Assembly: GCF_029227915.1 (NCBI RefSeq)
Contig: NC_079886.1
Span: forward strand, 3,162,001 to 3,226,000
Source: Hydractinia symbiolongicarpus
Taxonomy: Eukaryota > Cnidaria > Hydrozoa > Anthoathecata > Hydractiniidae
Reading direction: 5' to 3'
DNA: 64,000 nucleotides
Positions 37,391-50,708 of this stretch are shown here, piece after piece (position 1 is the stretch's first letter; each line of letters begins with the position of its first letter). The translations under genes were made by a program, and so were the position numbers. A model generated the notes under the pieces. The model saw nothing but the letters and a program-made list of their open reading frames with translations. It was not told the origin of the DNA and ran no database searches.

Positions 37391-37634
37391 TAAACTCATT
37401 TCCCGAACGATTTTTTAAATTATTTTTTCACCACTAAAACGCATGAGACTTGTAGTTTTCAAAAATATTTTCATTTTTGATGAGACGCTGAATGAAGGAA
37501 GTTTAATCGCCGGGAAAAAAACCCTCGCGATTTCCCGTTAATCCCGGTCTCTGCCCGTATAGTCAAAAGTATACAAAGGGAGTAAACTCATTTCCCGAAC
37601 GATTTTTTAAATTATTTTTTCATCATTAAAACGC

Positions 37635-39637
37635 ATGAGATTTGTAGTTTTCAAAAATGTTTTCATTTTTGATGAGACGCTGAATGAAAGAAGTTTGATC
37701 TCCGGCAAACGTAAACCCGGGATTTCCTGTAAATCCCGAACTTGGCCCGTATAGTCGAATGTATAAAAGAAAGTACCCAGGGAGTAAACTGATTTCCCGA
37801 ACGATTTTTCAAATTATTTCTGCAGCACTAGAACGAATGAGACTTGTAGTATACAAAAATGTTTACATTTTTGATGAGACGCCGAATGAAAGCTGTTTAA
37901 TCGCCGACAACCGAAAACCCGCTTTTCCCGTAAATCCCTGGCTTGGCCCGTATAGTTGAATGAATACAAAGAAAGTACCCTGCGAATAAACTCATTTTCA
38001 CAACGATTTTTTAAATTATTTTTTCACCACTAAAACGCATGAGACTTGTAGTTTTCAAAAATGTTTTCATTTTTGAGAAGACGCTGAATAAAAGAAGTTT
38101 AATCGCCGGTAAACGAAAACCCGCGATTTCCCGTAAATCCCGTACTCGGCCCGTATAGTCAAAGGTATACAAAGAAAGTACTCAGGGAGTAAACTTATTT
38201 TCCGAAAGATATTTTAAATTATTTTTTCACCGCTAAAACGCATGAGACTTGTAGTTTTCAAAAATGTTTTCATTTTTGATGAGACGCTAAATAAAACAAG
38301 TTTATTCGCCGGCAAACGAAAACCCGCGATTTCCCGTAAATCCCGGACACGACCCGTATAATCAAAAGTATACAAAGAAAGTACCCAGGGAGTAAACTCA
38401 TTTCTCGAACGATTTTTTAAATTATCTTTTCACCACTAAAACGCATGAGACTTGTGGTTTTCAAAAATGTTTTCATTACTGATGAGACGCCGAATGAAAG
38501 CAGTTTAATCGCCGACAACTGAAAACCCGCTTTTCCCGTAAATCCCTGGCTCGGCCCGTATAGTTGAATGTATACAAAGAAAGTACCCTGTGAATAAAAT
38601 CATTTTCAGAACGATTTTTTAAATGATTTTTCACCACTAAAACGCATGAGACTTGTAGTTTTCAACAATGTTTTCATTTTTGATGAGACGCTAAATAAGA
38701 CAAGTTTAATCGCCGGCAAACGAAAACCCGCGATTTCCCGTAAATCCCCGACACGACCCGTATAATCAAAAGTATACAAAGAAAGTACTCAGGGAGTAAA
38801 CATATTTCCCGAAAGATATTTTAAATTATTTTTTCACCGCTAAAACGCATGAGACTTGTAGTTTTCAAAAATGTTTACATTTTTGATGAGACGCCGAATG
38901 AAAGCAGTTTAAACGCCGACAACCGAAAACCTGCTTTTTCCGTAAATCCCTGGCTTGGCCCGTATAGTTGAATGTATACAAAGAAAGTACCCTGTGAATA
39001 AACTCATTTTCAGAACGATTTTATAAATTATTTTTTCAGCACTAAAACGCATGATACTTGTAGTTTTCAAAAATGTTTTCATTTCTGAGGAGACGCTGAA
39101 TAAATGAAGTTTAATCGCCGGCAAACGAAAACTCGCGATTTCCCGTAAATCCCGGGCTTAGCCCGCATAGTCGAATGTATATAAAGAAAGTACTCAGGGA
39201 GTAAACTTATTTTCCGAACGATATTTTAAATTATTTTTTCACCACTAAAACGCATGAGACTTGTAGTTTTCAAAAATATTTTCATTTTTGATGAGACGCT
39301 GAATGAAGGAAGTTTAATCGCCGGGAAAAAAACCCTCGCGATTTCCCGTTAATCCCGGTCTCTGCCCGTATAGTCAAAAGTATACAAAGGGAGTAAACTC
39401 ATTTCCCGAACGATTTTTTAAATTATTTTTTCACCACTAAAACGCATGAGACTTGTAGTTTTCAAAAATATTTTCATTTTTGATGAGACGCTGAATGAAG
39501 GAAGTTTAATCGCCGGGAAAAAAACCCTCGCGATTTCCCGTTAATCCCGGTCTCTGCCCGTATAGTGAAAAGTATACAAAGGGAGTAAACTCATTTCCCG
39601 AACGATTTTTTAAATTATTTTTTCATCATTAAAACGC
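37635..39637. repeat. 10-mer HOR unit 3 (2,003 bp)
   Basis: The order is as in unit 2. The b monomer now ends AGTTGAATGAATAC, and TATAGTGAAAAG appears in the second g (near 39,563). That last mark is found again near 42,782 and 52,232, so units 3, 5 and the one ending at 52,307 share descent of this part. Confidence 0.94.
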
Positions 39638-41256
39638 ATGAGATTTGTAGTTTTCAAAAATGTTTTCATTTTTGATGAGACGCTGAATGAAAGAAGTTTG
39701 ATCTCCGGCAAACGTAAACCCGGGATTTCCTGTAAATCCCGAACTTGGCCCGTATAGTCGAATGTATAAAAGAAAGTACCCAGGGAGTAAACTGATTTCC
39801 CGAACGATTTTTCAAATTATTTCTGCAGCACTAGAACGAATGAGACTTGTAGTATACAAAAATGTTTACATTTTTGATGAGACGCCGAATGAAAGCTGTT
39901 TAATCGCCGACAACCGAAAACCCGCTTTTCCCGTAAATCCCTGGCTTGGCCCATATAGTTGAATGAATACAAAGAAAGTACCCTGCGAATAAACTCATTT
40001 TCACAACGATTTTTTAAATTATTTTTTCACCACTAAAACGCATGAGACTTGTAGTTTTCAAAAATGTTTTCATTTTTGAGAAGACGCTGAATAAAAGAAG
40101 TTTAATCGCCGGTAAACGAAAACCCGCGATTTCCCGTAAATCCCGTACTCGGCCCGTATAGTCAAAGGTATACAAAGAAAGTACTCAGGGAGTAAACTTA
40201 TTTTCCGAAAGATATTTTAAATTATTTTTTCACCGCTAAAACGCATGAGACTTGTAGTTTTCAAAAATGTTTTCATTTTTGATGAGACGCTAAGTAAAAC
40301 AAGTTTATTCGCCGGCAAACGAAAACCCGCGATTTCCCGTAAATCCCGGACACGACCCGTATAATCAAAAGTATACAAAGAAAGTACCCAGGGAGTAAAC
40401 TCATTTCTCGAACGATTTTTTAAATTATCTTTTCACCACTAAAACGCATGAGACTTGTAGTTTTCAAAAATGTTTTCATTACTGATGAGACGCCGAATGA
40501 AAGCAGTTTAATCGCCGACAACTGAAAACCCGCTTTTCCCGTAAATCCCTGGCTCGGCCCGTATAGTTGAATGTATACAAAGAAAGTACCCTGTGAATAA
40601 AATCATTTTCAGAACGATTTTTTAAATGATTTTTCACCACTAAAACGCATGAGACTTGTAGTTTTCAACAATGTTTTCATTTTTGATGAGACGCTAAATA
40701 AGACAAGTTTAATCGCCGGCAAACGAAAACCCGCGATTTCCCGTAAATCCCCGACACGACCCGTATAATCAAAAGTATACAAAGAAAGTACTCAGGGAGT
40801 AAACATATTTCCCGAAAGATATTTTAAATTATTTTTTCACCGCTAAAACGCATGAGACTTGTAGTTTTCAAAAATGTTTACATTTTTGATGAGACGCCTA
40901 ATGAAAGCAGTTTAAACGCCGACAACCGAAAACCTGCTTTTTCCGTAAATCCCTGGCTTGGCCCGTATAGTTGAATGTATACAAAGAAAGTACCCTGTGA
41001 ATAAACTCATTTTCAGAACGATTTTATAAATTATTTTTTCAGCACTAAAACGCATGATACTTGTAGTTTTCAAAAATGTTTTCATTTCTGAGAAGACGCT
41101 GAATAAATGAAGTTTAATCGCCGGCAAACGAAAACCCGCGATTTCCCGTAAATCCCGGGCTTAGCCCGCATAGTCGAATGTATATAAAGAAAGTACTCAG
41201 GGAGTAAACTTATTTTCCGAACGATATTTTAAATTATTTTTTCACCACTAAAACGC
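39638..41256. repeat. HOR unit 4, truncated 8-mer (1,619 bp)
   Basis: P, b, c, d, e', f, b' and h are present (h at 41,054), but h is followed directly by c at 41,257. The expected g, g, P and b, 788 bp in total, are missing at this joint. The b carries CCCATATAG, a mark shared with 42,856 and 44,666 and with 52,308. Confidence 0.92.
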
Positions 41257-42855
41257 ATGAGACTTGTAGTTTTCAAAAATGTTTTCATTTTTGAGAAGAC
41301 GCTGAATAAAAGAAGTTTAATCGCCGGTAAACGAAAACCCGCGATTTCCCGTAAATCCCGTACTCGGCCCGTATAGTCAAAGGTATACAAAGAAAGTACT
41401 CAGGGAGTAAACTTATTTTCCGAAAGATATTTTAAATTATTTTTTCACCGCTAAAACGCATGAGACTTGTAGTTTTCAAAAATGTTTTCATTTTTGATGA
41501 GACGCTAAATAAAACAAGTTTATTCGCCGGCAAACGAAAACCCGCGATTTCCCGTAAATCCCGGACACGACCCGTATAATCAAAAGTATACAAAGAAAGT
41601 ACCCAGGGAGTAAACTCATTTCTCGAACGATTTTTTAAATTATCTTTTCACCACTAAAACGCATGAGACTTGTGGTTTTCAAAAATGTTTTCATTACTGA
41701 TGAGACGCCGAATGAAAGCAGTTTAATCGCCGACAACTGAAAACCCGCTTTTCCCGTAAATCCCTGGCTCGGCCCGTATAGTTGAATGTATACAAAGAAA
41801 GTACCCTGTGAATAAAATCATTTTCAGAACGATTTTTTAAATGATTTTTCACCACTAAAACGCATGAGACTTGTAGTTTTCAACAATGTTTTCATTTTTG
41901 ATGAGACGCTAAATAAGACAAGTTTAATCGCCGGCAAACGAAAACCCGCGATTTCCCGTAAATCCCCGACACGACCCGTATAATCAAAAGTATACAAAGA
42001 AAGTACTCAGGGAGTAAACATATTTCCCGAAAGATATTTTAAATTATTTTTTCACCGCTAAAACGCATGAGACTTGTAGTTTTCAAAAATGTTTACATTT
42101 TTGATGAGACGCCGAATGAAAGCAGTTTAAACGCCGACAACCGAAAACCTGCTTTTTCCGTAAATCCCTGGCTTGGCCCGTATAGTTGAATGTATACAAA
42201 GAAAGTACCCTGTGAATAAACTCATTTTCAGAACGATTTTATAAATTATTTTTTCAGCACTAAAACGCATGATACTTGTAGTTTTCAAAAATGTTTTCAT
42301 TTCTGAGGAGACGCTGAATAAATGAAGTTTAATCGCCGGCAAACGAAAACCCGCGATTTCCCGTAAATCCCGGGCTTAGCCCGCATAGTCGAATGTATAT
42401 AAAGAAAGTACTCAGGGAGTAAACTTATTTTCCGAACGATATTTTAAATTATTTTTTCACCACTAAAACGCATGAGACTTGTAGTTTTCAAAAATATTTT
42501 CATTTTTGATGAGACGCTGAATGAAGGAAGTTTAATCGCCGGGAAAAAAACCCTCGCGATTTCCCGTTAATCCCGGTCTCTGCCCGTATAGTCAAAAGTA
42601 TACAAAGGGAGTAAACTCATTTCCCGAACGATTTTTTAAATTATTTTTTCACCACTAAAACGCATGAGACTTGTAGTTTTCAAAAATATTTTCATTTTTG
42701 ATGAGACGCTGAATGAAGGAAGTTTAATCGCCGGGAAAAAAACCCTCGCGATTTCCCGTTAATCCCGGTCTCTGCCCGTATAGTGAAAAGTATACAAAGG
42801 GAGTAAACTCATTTCCCGAACGATTTTTTAAATTATTTTTTCATCATTAAAACGC
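41257..42855. repeat. HOR unit 5, 8-mer c-d-e'-f-b'-h-g-g (1,599 bp)
   Basis: Starts with c at 41,257, after the h/c joint, and ends with two g monomers before P at 42,856. Together with unit 4 it leaves b' monomers only 1,215 bp apart (40,9xx to 42,1xx), a 6-mer spacing. Its inner c is the left end of the 9.45-kb duplication that restarts at about 50,750. Confidence 0.92.
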
Positions 42856-44665
42856 ATGAGATTTGTTGTTTTCAAAAATGTTTTCATTTTTGATGAGACG
42901 CTGAATGAAAGAAGTTTGATCTCCGGCAAACGTAAACCCGGGATTTCCTGTAAATCCCGAACTTGGCCCGTATAGTCGAATGTATAAAAGAAAGTACCCA
43001 GGGAGTAAACTGATTTCCCGAACGATTTTTCAAATTATTTCTGCAGCACTAGAACGAATGAGACTTGTAGTATACAAAAATGTTTACATTTTTGATGAGA
43101 CGCCGAATGAAAGCTGTTTAATCGCCGACAACCGAAAACCCGCTTTTCCCGTAAATCCCTGGCTTGGCCCATATAGTTGAATGAATACAAAGAAAGTACC
43201 CTGCGAATAAACTCATTTTCACAACGATTTTTTAAATTATTTTTTCACCACTAAAACGCATGAGACTTGTAGTTTTCAAAAATGTTTTCATTTTTGAGAA
43301 GACGCTGAATAAAAGAAGTTTAATCGCCGGTAAACGAAAACCCGCGATTTCCCGTAAATCCCGTACTCGGCCCGTATAGTCAAAGGTATACAAAGAAAGT
43401 ACTCAGGGAGTAAACTTATTTTCCGAAAGATATTTTAAATTATTTTTTCACCGCTAAAACGCATGAGACTTGTAGTTTTCAAAAATGTTTTCATTTTTGA
43501 TGAGACGCTAAGTAAAACAAGTTTATTCGCCGGCAAACGAAAACCCGCGATTTCCCGTAAATCCCGGACACGACCCGTATAATCAAAAGTATACAAAGAA
43601 AGTACCCAGGGAGTAAACTCATTTCTCGAACGATTTTTTAAATTATCTTTTCACCACTAAAACGCATGAGACTTGTAGTTTTCAAAAATGTTTTCATTAC
43701 TGATGAGACGCCGAATGAAAGCAGTTTAATCGCCGACAACTGAAAACCCGCTTTTCCCGTAAATCCCTGGCTCGGCCCGTATAGTTGAATGTATACAAAG
43801 AAAGTACCCTGTGAATAAAATCATTTTCAGAACGATTTTTTAAATGATTTTTCACCACTAAAACGCATGAGACTTGTAGTTTTCAACAATGTTTTCATTT
43901 TTGATGAGACGCTAAATAAGACAAGTTTAATCGCCGGCAAACGAAAACCCGCGATTTCCCGTAAATCCCCGACACGACCCGTATAATCAAAAGTATACAA
44001 AGAAAGTACTCAGGGAGTAAACATATTTCCCGAAAGATATTTTAAATTATTTTTTCACCGCTAAAACGCATGAGACTTGTAGTTTTCAAAAATGTTTACA
44101 TTTTTGATGAGACGCCGAATGAAAGCAGTTTAAACGCCGACAACCGAAAACCTGCTTTTTCCGTAAATCCCTGGCTTGGCCCGTATAGTTGAATGTATAC
44201 AAAGAAAGTACCCTGTGAATAAACTCATTTTCAGAACGATTTTATAAATTATTTTTTCAGCACTAAAACGCATGATACTTGTAGTTTTCAAAAATGTTTT
44301 CATTTCTGAGAAGACGCTGAATAAATGAAGTTTAATCGCCGGCAAACGAAAACCCGCGATTTCCCGTAAATCCCGGGCTTAGCCCGCATAGTCGAATGTA
44401 TATAAAGAAAGTACTCAGGGAGTAAACTTATTTTCCGAACGATATTTTAAATTATTTTTTCACCACTAAAACGCATGAGACTTGTAGTTTTCAAAAATAT
44501 TTTCATTTTTGATGAGACGCTGAATGAAGGAAGTTTAATCGCCGGAAAAAAACCCTCGCGATTTCCCGTTAATCCCGGTCTCTGCCCGTATAGTCAAAAG
44601 TATACAAAGGGAGTAAACTCATTTCCCGAACGATTTTTTAAATTATTTTTTCACCATTAAAACGC
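42856..44665. repeat. 9-mer HOR unit 6 (1,810 bp)
   Basis: Order P, b, c, d, e', f, b', h, g with one g only. The g here has CGCCGGAAAAA, one base shorter than the CGGGAAAAA of the paired g monomers, so loss of a g (192 bp) plus 1 bp explains 2,003 to 1,810. GTTGTTTTC near 42,867 is private. Confidence 0.93.
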
Positions 44666-46475
44666 ATGAGATTTGTAGTTTTCAAAAATGTTTTCATTTT
44701 TGATGAGACGCTGAATGAAAGAAGTTTGATCTCCGGCAAACGTAAACCCGGGATTTCCTGTAAATCCCGAACTTGGGCCGTATAGTCGAATGTATAAAAG
44801 AAAGTACCCAGGGAGTAAACTGATTTCCCGAACGATTTTTCAAATTATTTCTGCAGCACTAGAACGAATGAGACTTGTAGTATACAAAAATGTTTACATT
44901 TTTGATGAGACGCCGAATGAAAGCTGTTTAATCGCCGACAACCGAAAACCCGCTTTTCCCGTAAATCCCTGGCTTGGCCCATATAGTTGAATGAATACAA
45001 AGAAAGTACCCTGCGAATAAACTCATTTTCACAACGATTTTTTAAATTATTTTTTCACCACTAAAACGCATGAGACTTATAGTTTTCAAAAATGTTTTCA
45101 TTTTTGAGAAGACGCTGAATAAAAGAAGTTTAATCGCCGGTAAACGAAAACCCGCGATTTCCCGTAAATCCCGTACTCGGCCCGTATAGTCAAAGGTATA
45201 CAAAGAAAGTACTCAGGGAGTAAACTTATTTTCCGAAAGATATTTTAAATTATTTTTTCACCGCTAAAACGCATGAGACTTGTAGTTTTCAAAAATGTTT
45301 TCATTTTTGATGAGACGCTAAGTAAAACAAGTTTATTCGCCGGCAAACGAAAACCCGCGATTTCCCGTAAATCCCGGACACGACCCGTATAATCAAAAGT
45401 ATACAAAGAAAGTACCCAGGGAGTAAACTCATTTCTCGAACGATTTTTTAAATTATCTTTTCACCACTAAAACGCATGAGACTTGTAGTTTTCAAAAATG
45501 TTTTCATTACTGATGAGACGCCGAATGAAAGCAGTTTAATCGCCGACAACTGAAAACCCGCTTTTCCCGTAAATCCCTGGCTCGGCCCGTATAGTTGAAT
45601 GTATACAAAGAAAGTACCCTGTGAATAAAATCATTTTCAGAACGATTTTTTAAATGATTTTTCACCACTAAAACGCATGAGACTTGTAGTTTTCAACAAT
45701 GTTTTCATTTTTGATGAGACGCTAAATAAGACAAGTTTAATCGCCGGCAAACGAAAACCCGCGATTTCCCGTAAATCCCCGACACGACCCGTATAATCAA
45801 AAGTATACAAAGAAAGTACTCAGGGAGTAAACATATTTCCCGAAAGATATTTTAAATTATTTTTTCACCGCTAAAACGCATGAGACTTGTAGTTTTCAAA
45901 AATGTTTACATTTTTGATGAGACGCCGAATGAAAGCAGTTTAAACGCCGACAACCGAAAACCTGCTTTTTCCGTAAATCCCTGGCTTGGCCCGTATAGTT
46001 GAATGTATACAAAGAAAGTACCCTGTGAATAAACTCATTTTCAGAACGATTTTATAAATTATTTTTTCAGCACTAAAACGCATGATACTTGTAGTTTTCA
46101 AAAATGTTTTCATTTCTGAGAAGACGCTGAATAAATGAAGTTTAATCGCCGGCAAACGAAAACCCGCGATTTCCCGTAAATCCCGGGCTTAGCCCGCATA
46201 GTCGAATGTATATAAAGAAAGTACTCAGGGAGTAAACTTATTTTCCGAACGATATTTTAAATTATTTTTTCACCACTAAAACGCATGAGACTTGTAGTTT
46301 TCAAAAATATTTTCATTTTTGATGAGACGCTGAATGAAGGAAGTTTAATCGCCGGAAAAAAACCCTCGCGATTTCCCGTTAATCCCGGTCTCTGCCCGTA
46401 TAGTCAAAAGTATACAAAGGGAGTAAACTCATTTCCCGAACGATTTTTTAAATTATTTTTTCACCATTAAAACGC
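44666..46475. repeat. 9-mer HOR unit 7 (1,810 bp)
   Basis: Same order and single short g as unit 6. Private marks are ACTTGGGCCG near 44,774 and GACTTATAG near 45,075. It is followed by the partial unit at 46,476. Confidence 0.93.
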
Positions 46476-47486
46476 ATGAGATTTGTAGTTTTCAAAAATG
46501 TTTTCATTTTTGATGAGACGCTGAATGAAAGAAGTTTGATCTCCGGCAAACGTAAACCCGGGATTTCCTGTAAATCCCGAACTTGGCCCGTATAGTCGAA
46601 TGTATAAAAAAAAGTACCCAGGGAGTAAACTGATTTCCCGAACGATTTTTCAGATTATTTCTGCAGCACTAGAACGAATGAGACTTGTAGTATACAAAAA
46701 TGTTTACATTTTTGATGAGACGCCGAATGAAAGCTGTTTAATCGCCGACAACCGAAAACCCGCTTTTCCCGTAAATCCCTGGCTTGGCCCGTATAGTTGA
46801 ATGAATACAAAGAAAGTACCCTGCGAATAAACTCATTTTCACAACGATTTTTTAAATTATTTTTTCACCACTAAAACGCATGAGACTTGTAGTTTTCAAA
46901 AATGTTTTCATTTTTGAGAAGACGCTGAATAAAAGAAGTTTAATCGCCGGTAAACGAAAACCCGCGATTTCCCGTAAATCCCGTACTCGGCCCGTATAGT
47001 CAAAGGTATACAAAGAAAGTACTCAGGGAGTAAACTTATTTTCCGAAAGATATTTTAAATTATTTTTTCACCGCTAAAACGCATGAGACTTGTAGTTTTC
47101 ATAAATGTTTTCATTTTTGATGAGACGCTAAGTAAAACAAGTTTATTCGCCGGCAAACGAAAACCCGCGATTTCCCGTAAATCCCGGACACGACCCGTAT
47201 AATCAAAAGTATACAAAGAAAGTACCCAGGGAGTAAACTCATTTCCCGAACGATTTTTTAAATTATCTTTTCACCACTAAAACGCATGAGACTTGTAGTT
47301 TTCAAAAATGTTTTCATTACTGATGAGACGCCGAATGAAAGCAGTTTAATCGCCGACAACTGAAAACCCGCTTTTCCCGTAAATCCCTGGCTCGGCCCGT
47401 ATAGTTGAATGTATACAAAGAAAGTACCCTGTGAATAAAATCATTTTCAGAACGATTTTTTAAATGATTTTTCACCACTAAAACGC
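46476..47486. repeat. HOR unit 8, partial P-b-c-d-e' (1,011 bp)
   Basis: Monomers at 46,476, 46,678, 46,880, 47,083 and 47,286. Private marks, GTATAAAAAAAAG, TTTTTCAGATT and TTCATAAATG, return 7,642 bp later at 54,118-55,128. After e' the array leaves this HOR and enters a j2 monomer. Confidence 0.92.
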
Positions 47487-47689
47487 ATGAGACTTGTAGT
47501 TTTCAAAAATGTTTTCATTTTTAAGAAGACGCTGAATAAAAGAAGTTTAATCGCCGGCAAACGAAAACCCGCGATTTTCCGTAAATCCCGTACTCGGCCC
47601 GTATAGTCAAAAGTATACAAAGAAAGTACTCAGGGAGTAAACTCATCTCCCGAACGATATTTTAAATTATTTTATCACCACTAAAACGC
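47487..47689. repeat. j2 monomer bridging two HORs
   Basis: A single monomer with TTTTTAAGAAGACG, GATTTTCCG and CATCTCCCG links the 1,810-bp HOR to the 1,813-bp HOR. The same monomer, with the private CATCTCCCG, is at 55,129-55,331. Confidence 0.88.
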
Positions 47690-49502
47690 ATGAGACTTGT
47701 AGTTTTCAACAATGTTTTCATTTTTGATGAGACGCTAAATAAAACAAGTTTAATCGCCGGCAAACGAAAACCCACGATTTCCCGTAAATCCCGGGCTTAG
47801 CCCGCATAGTCGAATGTATATAAAGAAAGTACTCAGGGAGTAAACTTATTTCCTGAGCGATATTTTAAACTATTTTTTCACCACTAAAACGCATGACACT
47901 TGTAGTTTTCAAAAATGTTTTCATTTTTGATGAGACGCTAAATAAAAGAAGTTTAATCGCCGGCAAACGAAAACCCGCGATTTCCCGTAAATCCCGTACT
48001 CGGCCTGTATAGTCAAAAGTATACAAAGAAAGTACCCAGGGAGTAAACTCATTTCCGGAACGATTTTTTAAATTATTTTTTCACCACTAAAACGCATGAG
48101 ACTTGTAGTTTTCAAAAATGTTTTCATTTTTGATGAGACGCTGAATGAAGGAAGTTTAATCGCCGGGAAAAAAACCCCGCGATTTCCCGTTAATCCCGAT
48201 CTCTGCCCGTATAGTCAAAAGTATACAAAGGGAGTAAACTCATTTCCCGAACGATTTTTTAAATTATTTTTTCACCATTAAAACGCATGAGATTTGTAGT
48301 TTTCAAAAATGTTTTCATTTTTGATGAGACGCTGAATGAAAGAAGTTTGATCTCCGGCAAACGTAAACCTGGGATTTCCTGTAAATCCCGAACTTGGCCC
48401 GTATAGTTGACTGAATACAAAGAAAGTACCCTGTGAATAAACTCATTTTCACAACGATTTTTTAAATTATTTTTTCACCACTAAAACGCATGAGACTTGT
48501 AGTTTTCAAAAATGTTTTCATTTTTGAGAAGACGCTGAATAAAAGAAGTTTAATCACCGGTAAACGAAAACCCGCGATTTCCCGTAAATCCCGTACTCGG
48601 CCCGTATAGTCAAAGGTATACAAAGAAAGTACTCAGGGAGTAAACATATTTCCCGAAAGATATTTTAAATTATTTTTTCACCGCTAAAACGCATGAGACT
48701 TGTAGTTTTCAAAAATGTTTTTATTTTTGATGAGACGCTAAGTAAAACAAGTTTATTCGCCGGCAAACGAAAACCCGCGATTTCCCGTAAATCCCAGACA
48801 CGACCCGTATAATCAAAAGTATACAAAGAAAGTACCCAGGGTGTAAACTCATTTCCCGAACGATTTTTTAAATTATCTTTTCATCACTAAAACGCATGAG
48901 ACTTGTAGTTTTCAAAAATGTTTGCATTACTGATGAGACGCTGAATAAAAGAAGTTTAATCGCGGGCAAACGAAAACTCGGGATTTCCTGTAAATCCCGA
49001 ACTTGGCCGGTATAGTCGAATGTATAAAAGAAAGTACCAAGGGAGTAAACTGATTTCCCGAACGATTTTTCAAATTAATTCTGCACCACTGGAACGAATG
49101 AGACTTGTAGTATTCAAAAATGTTTACATTTTCGATGAGACGCCGAATGAAAGCAGTTTAATCGCCGACAACCAAAAACCCGCTTTTCCCGTAAATCCCT
49201 GGCTCGGCCCGTATAGTTGAATGTATACAAAGAAAGTACCCTGTGAATAAAATCATTTTCAGAACGATTTTTTAAATGATTTTTTTACCACTAAAACGCA
49301 TGAGACTTGTAGTTTTCAAAAATGTTTTCATTTTTGAGAAGACGCTGAATAAAAGAAGTTTAATCGCCGGCAAACGAAAACCCGCGATTTCCCGTAAATC
49401 CCGTACTTGGCCCGTGTAATCAAAAGTATACAAATAAAGTACTCAGGGAGTAAACTCATTTTCCGAACGATTTTTTAAATTATTTTATCACCACTAAAAC
49501 GC
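47690..49502. repeat. 1,813-bp 9-mer HOR, copy 1 (f-i-g-P'-c-d-e-b-j)
   Basis: Monomers at 47,690 (f, CCCACGATT), 47,893 (i, GACACTTG), 48,096 (g, 191 bp), 48,287 (P', AACCTGGG), 48,490 (c, AATCACCGG), 48,693 (d, GTTTTTATT, CAGACACG), 48,896 (e, GTTTGCATTAC), 49,098 (b, CAACCAAAAACC) and 49,300 (j, CCCGTGTAATC). The types and order differ from the 1,810-bp HOR although the period is nearly equal. Confidence 0.93.
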
Positions 49503-50708
49503 ATGAGACTTGTAGTTTTCAACAATGTTTTCATTTTTGATGAGACGCTAAATAAAACAAGTTTAATCGCCGGCAAACGAAAACCCACGATTTCCCGTAA
49601 ATCCCGGGCTTAGCCCGCATAGTCGAATGTATATAAAGAAAGTACTCAGGGAGTAAACTTATTTCCCGAGCGATATTTTAAACTATTTTTTCACCACTAA
49701 AACGCATGACACTTGTAGTTTTCAAAAATGTTTTCATTTTTGATGAGACGCTAAATAAAAGAAGTTTAATCGCCGGCAAACGAAAACCCGCGATTTCCCG
49801 TAAATCCCGTACTCGGCCTGTATAGTCAAAAGTATACAAAGAAAGTACCCAGGGAGTAAACTCATTTCCGGAACGATTTTTTAAATTATTTTTTCACCAC
49901 TAAAACGCATGAGACTTGTAGTTTTCAAAAATGTTTTCATTTTTGATGAGACGCTGAATGAAGGAAGTTTAATCGCCGGGAAAAAAACCCCGCGATTTCC
50001 CGTTAATCCCGATCTCTGCCCGTATAGTCAAAAGTATACAAAGGGAGTAAACTCATTTCCCGAACGATTTTTTAAATTATTTTTTCACCATTAAAACGCA
50101 TGAGATTTGTAGTTTTCAAAAATGTTTTCATTTTTGATGAGACGCTGAATGAAAGAAGTTTGATCTCCGGCAAACGTAAACCTGGGATTTCCTGTAAATC
50201 CCGAACTTGGCCCGTATAGTTGACTGAATACAAAGAAAGTACCCTGTGAATAAACTCATTTTCACAACGATTTTTTAAATTATTTTTTCACCACTAAAAC
50301 GCATGAGACTTGTAGTTTTCAAAAATGTTTTCATTTTTGAGAAGACGCTGAATAAAAGAAGTTTAATCACCGGTAAACGAAAACCCGCGATTTCCCGTAA
50401 ATCCCGTACTCGGCCCGTATAGTCAAAGGTATACAAAGAAAGTACTCAGGGAGTAAACATATTTCCCGAAAGATATTTTAAATTATTTTTTCACCGCTAA
50501 AACGCATGAGACTTGTAGTTTTCAAAAATGTTTTTATTTTTGATGAGACGCTAAGTAAAACAAGTTTATTCGCCGGCAAACGAAAACCCGCGATTTCCCG
50601 TAAATCCCAGACACGACCCGTATAATCAAAAGTATACAAAGAAAGTACCCAGGGTGTAAACTCATTTCCCGAACGATTTTTTAAATTATCTTTTCATCAC
50701 TAAAACGC
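49503..50708. repeat. 1,813-bp 9-mer HOR, copy 2, partial (f-i-g-P'-c-d)
   Basis: Monomers at 49,503, 49,706, 49,909, 50,100, 50,303 and 50,506 match copy 1 at 1,813 bp with almost no change (CCTGAGCG versus CCCGAGCG is one). The copy is cut inside its e monomer at about 50,750. Confidence 0.92.

Larger units (their letters stand above)
35632..37634. repeat. 10-mer HOR unit 2 (2,003 bp), reference unit
   Basis: Monomers P 35,632-35,833 (202), b 35,834-36,035 (202), c 36,036-36,238 (203), d 36,239-36,441 (203), e' 36,442-36,642 (201), f 36,643-36,845 (203), b' 36,846-37,047 (202), h 37,048-37,250 (203), g 37,251-37,442 (192) and g 37,443-37,634 (192). I use this unit to define the monomer types. 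It differs from units 1 and 3 at only a handful of visible positions. Confidence 0.95.
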
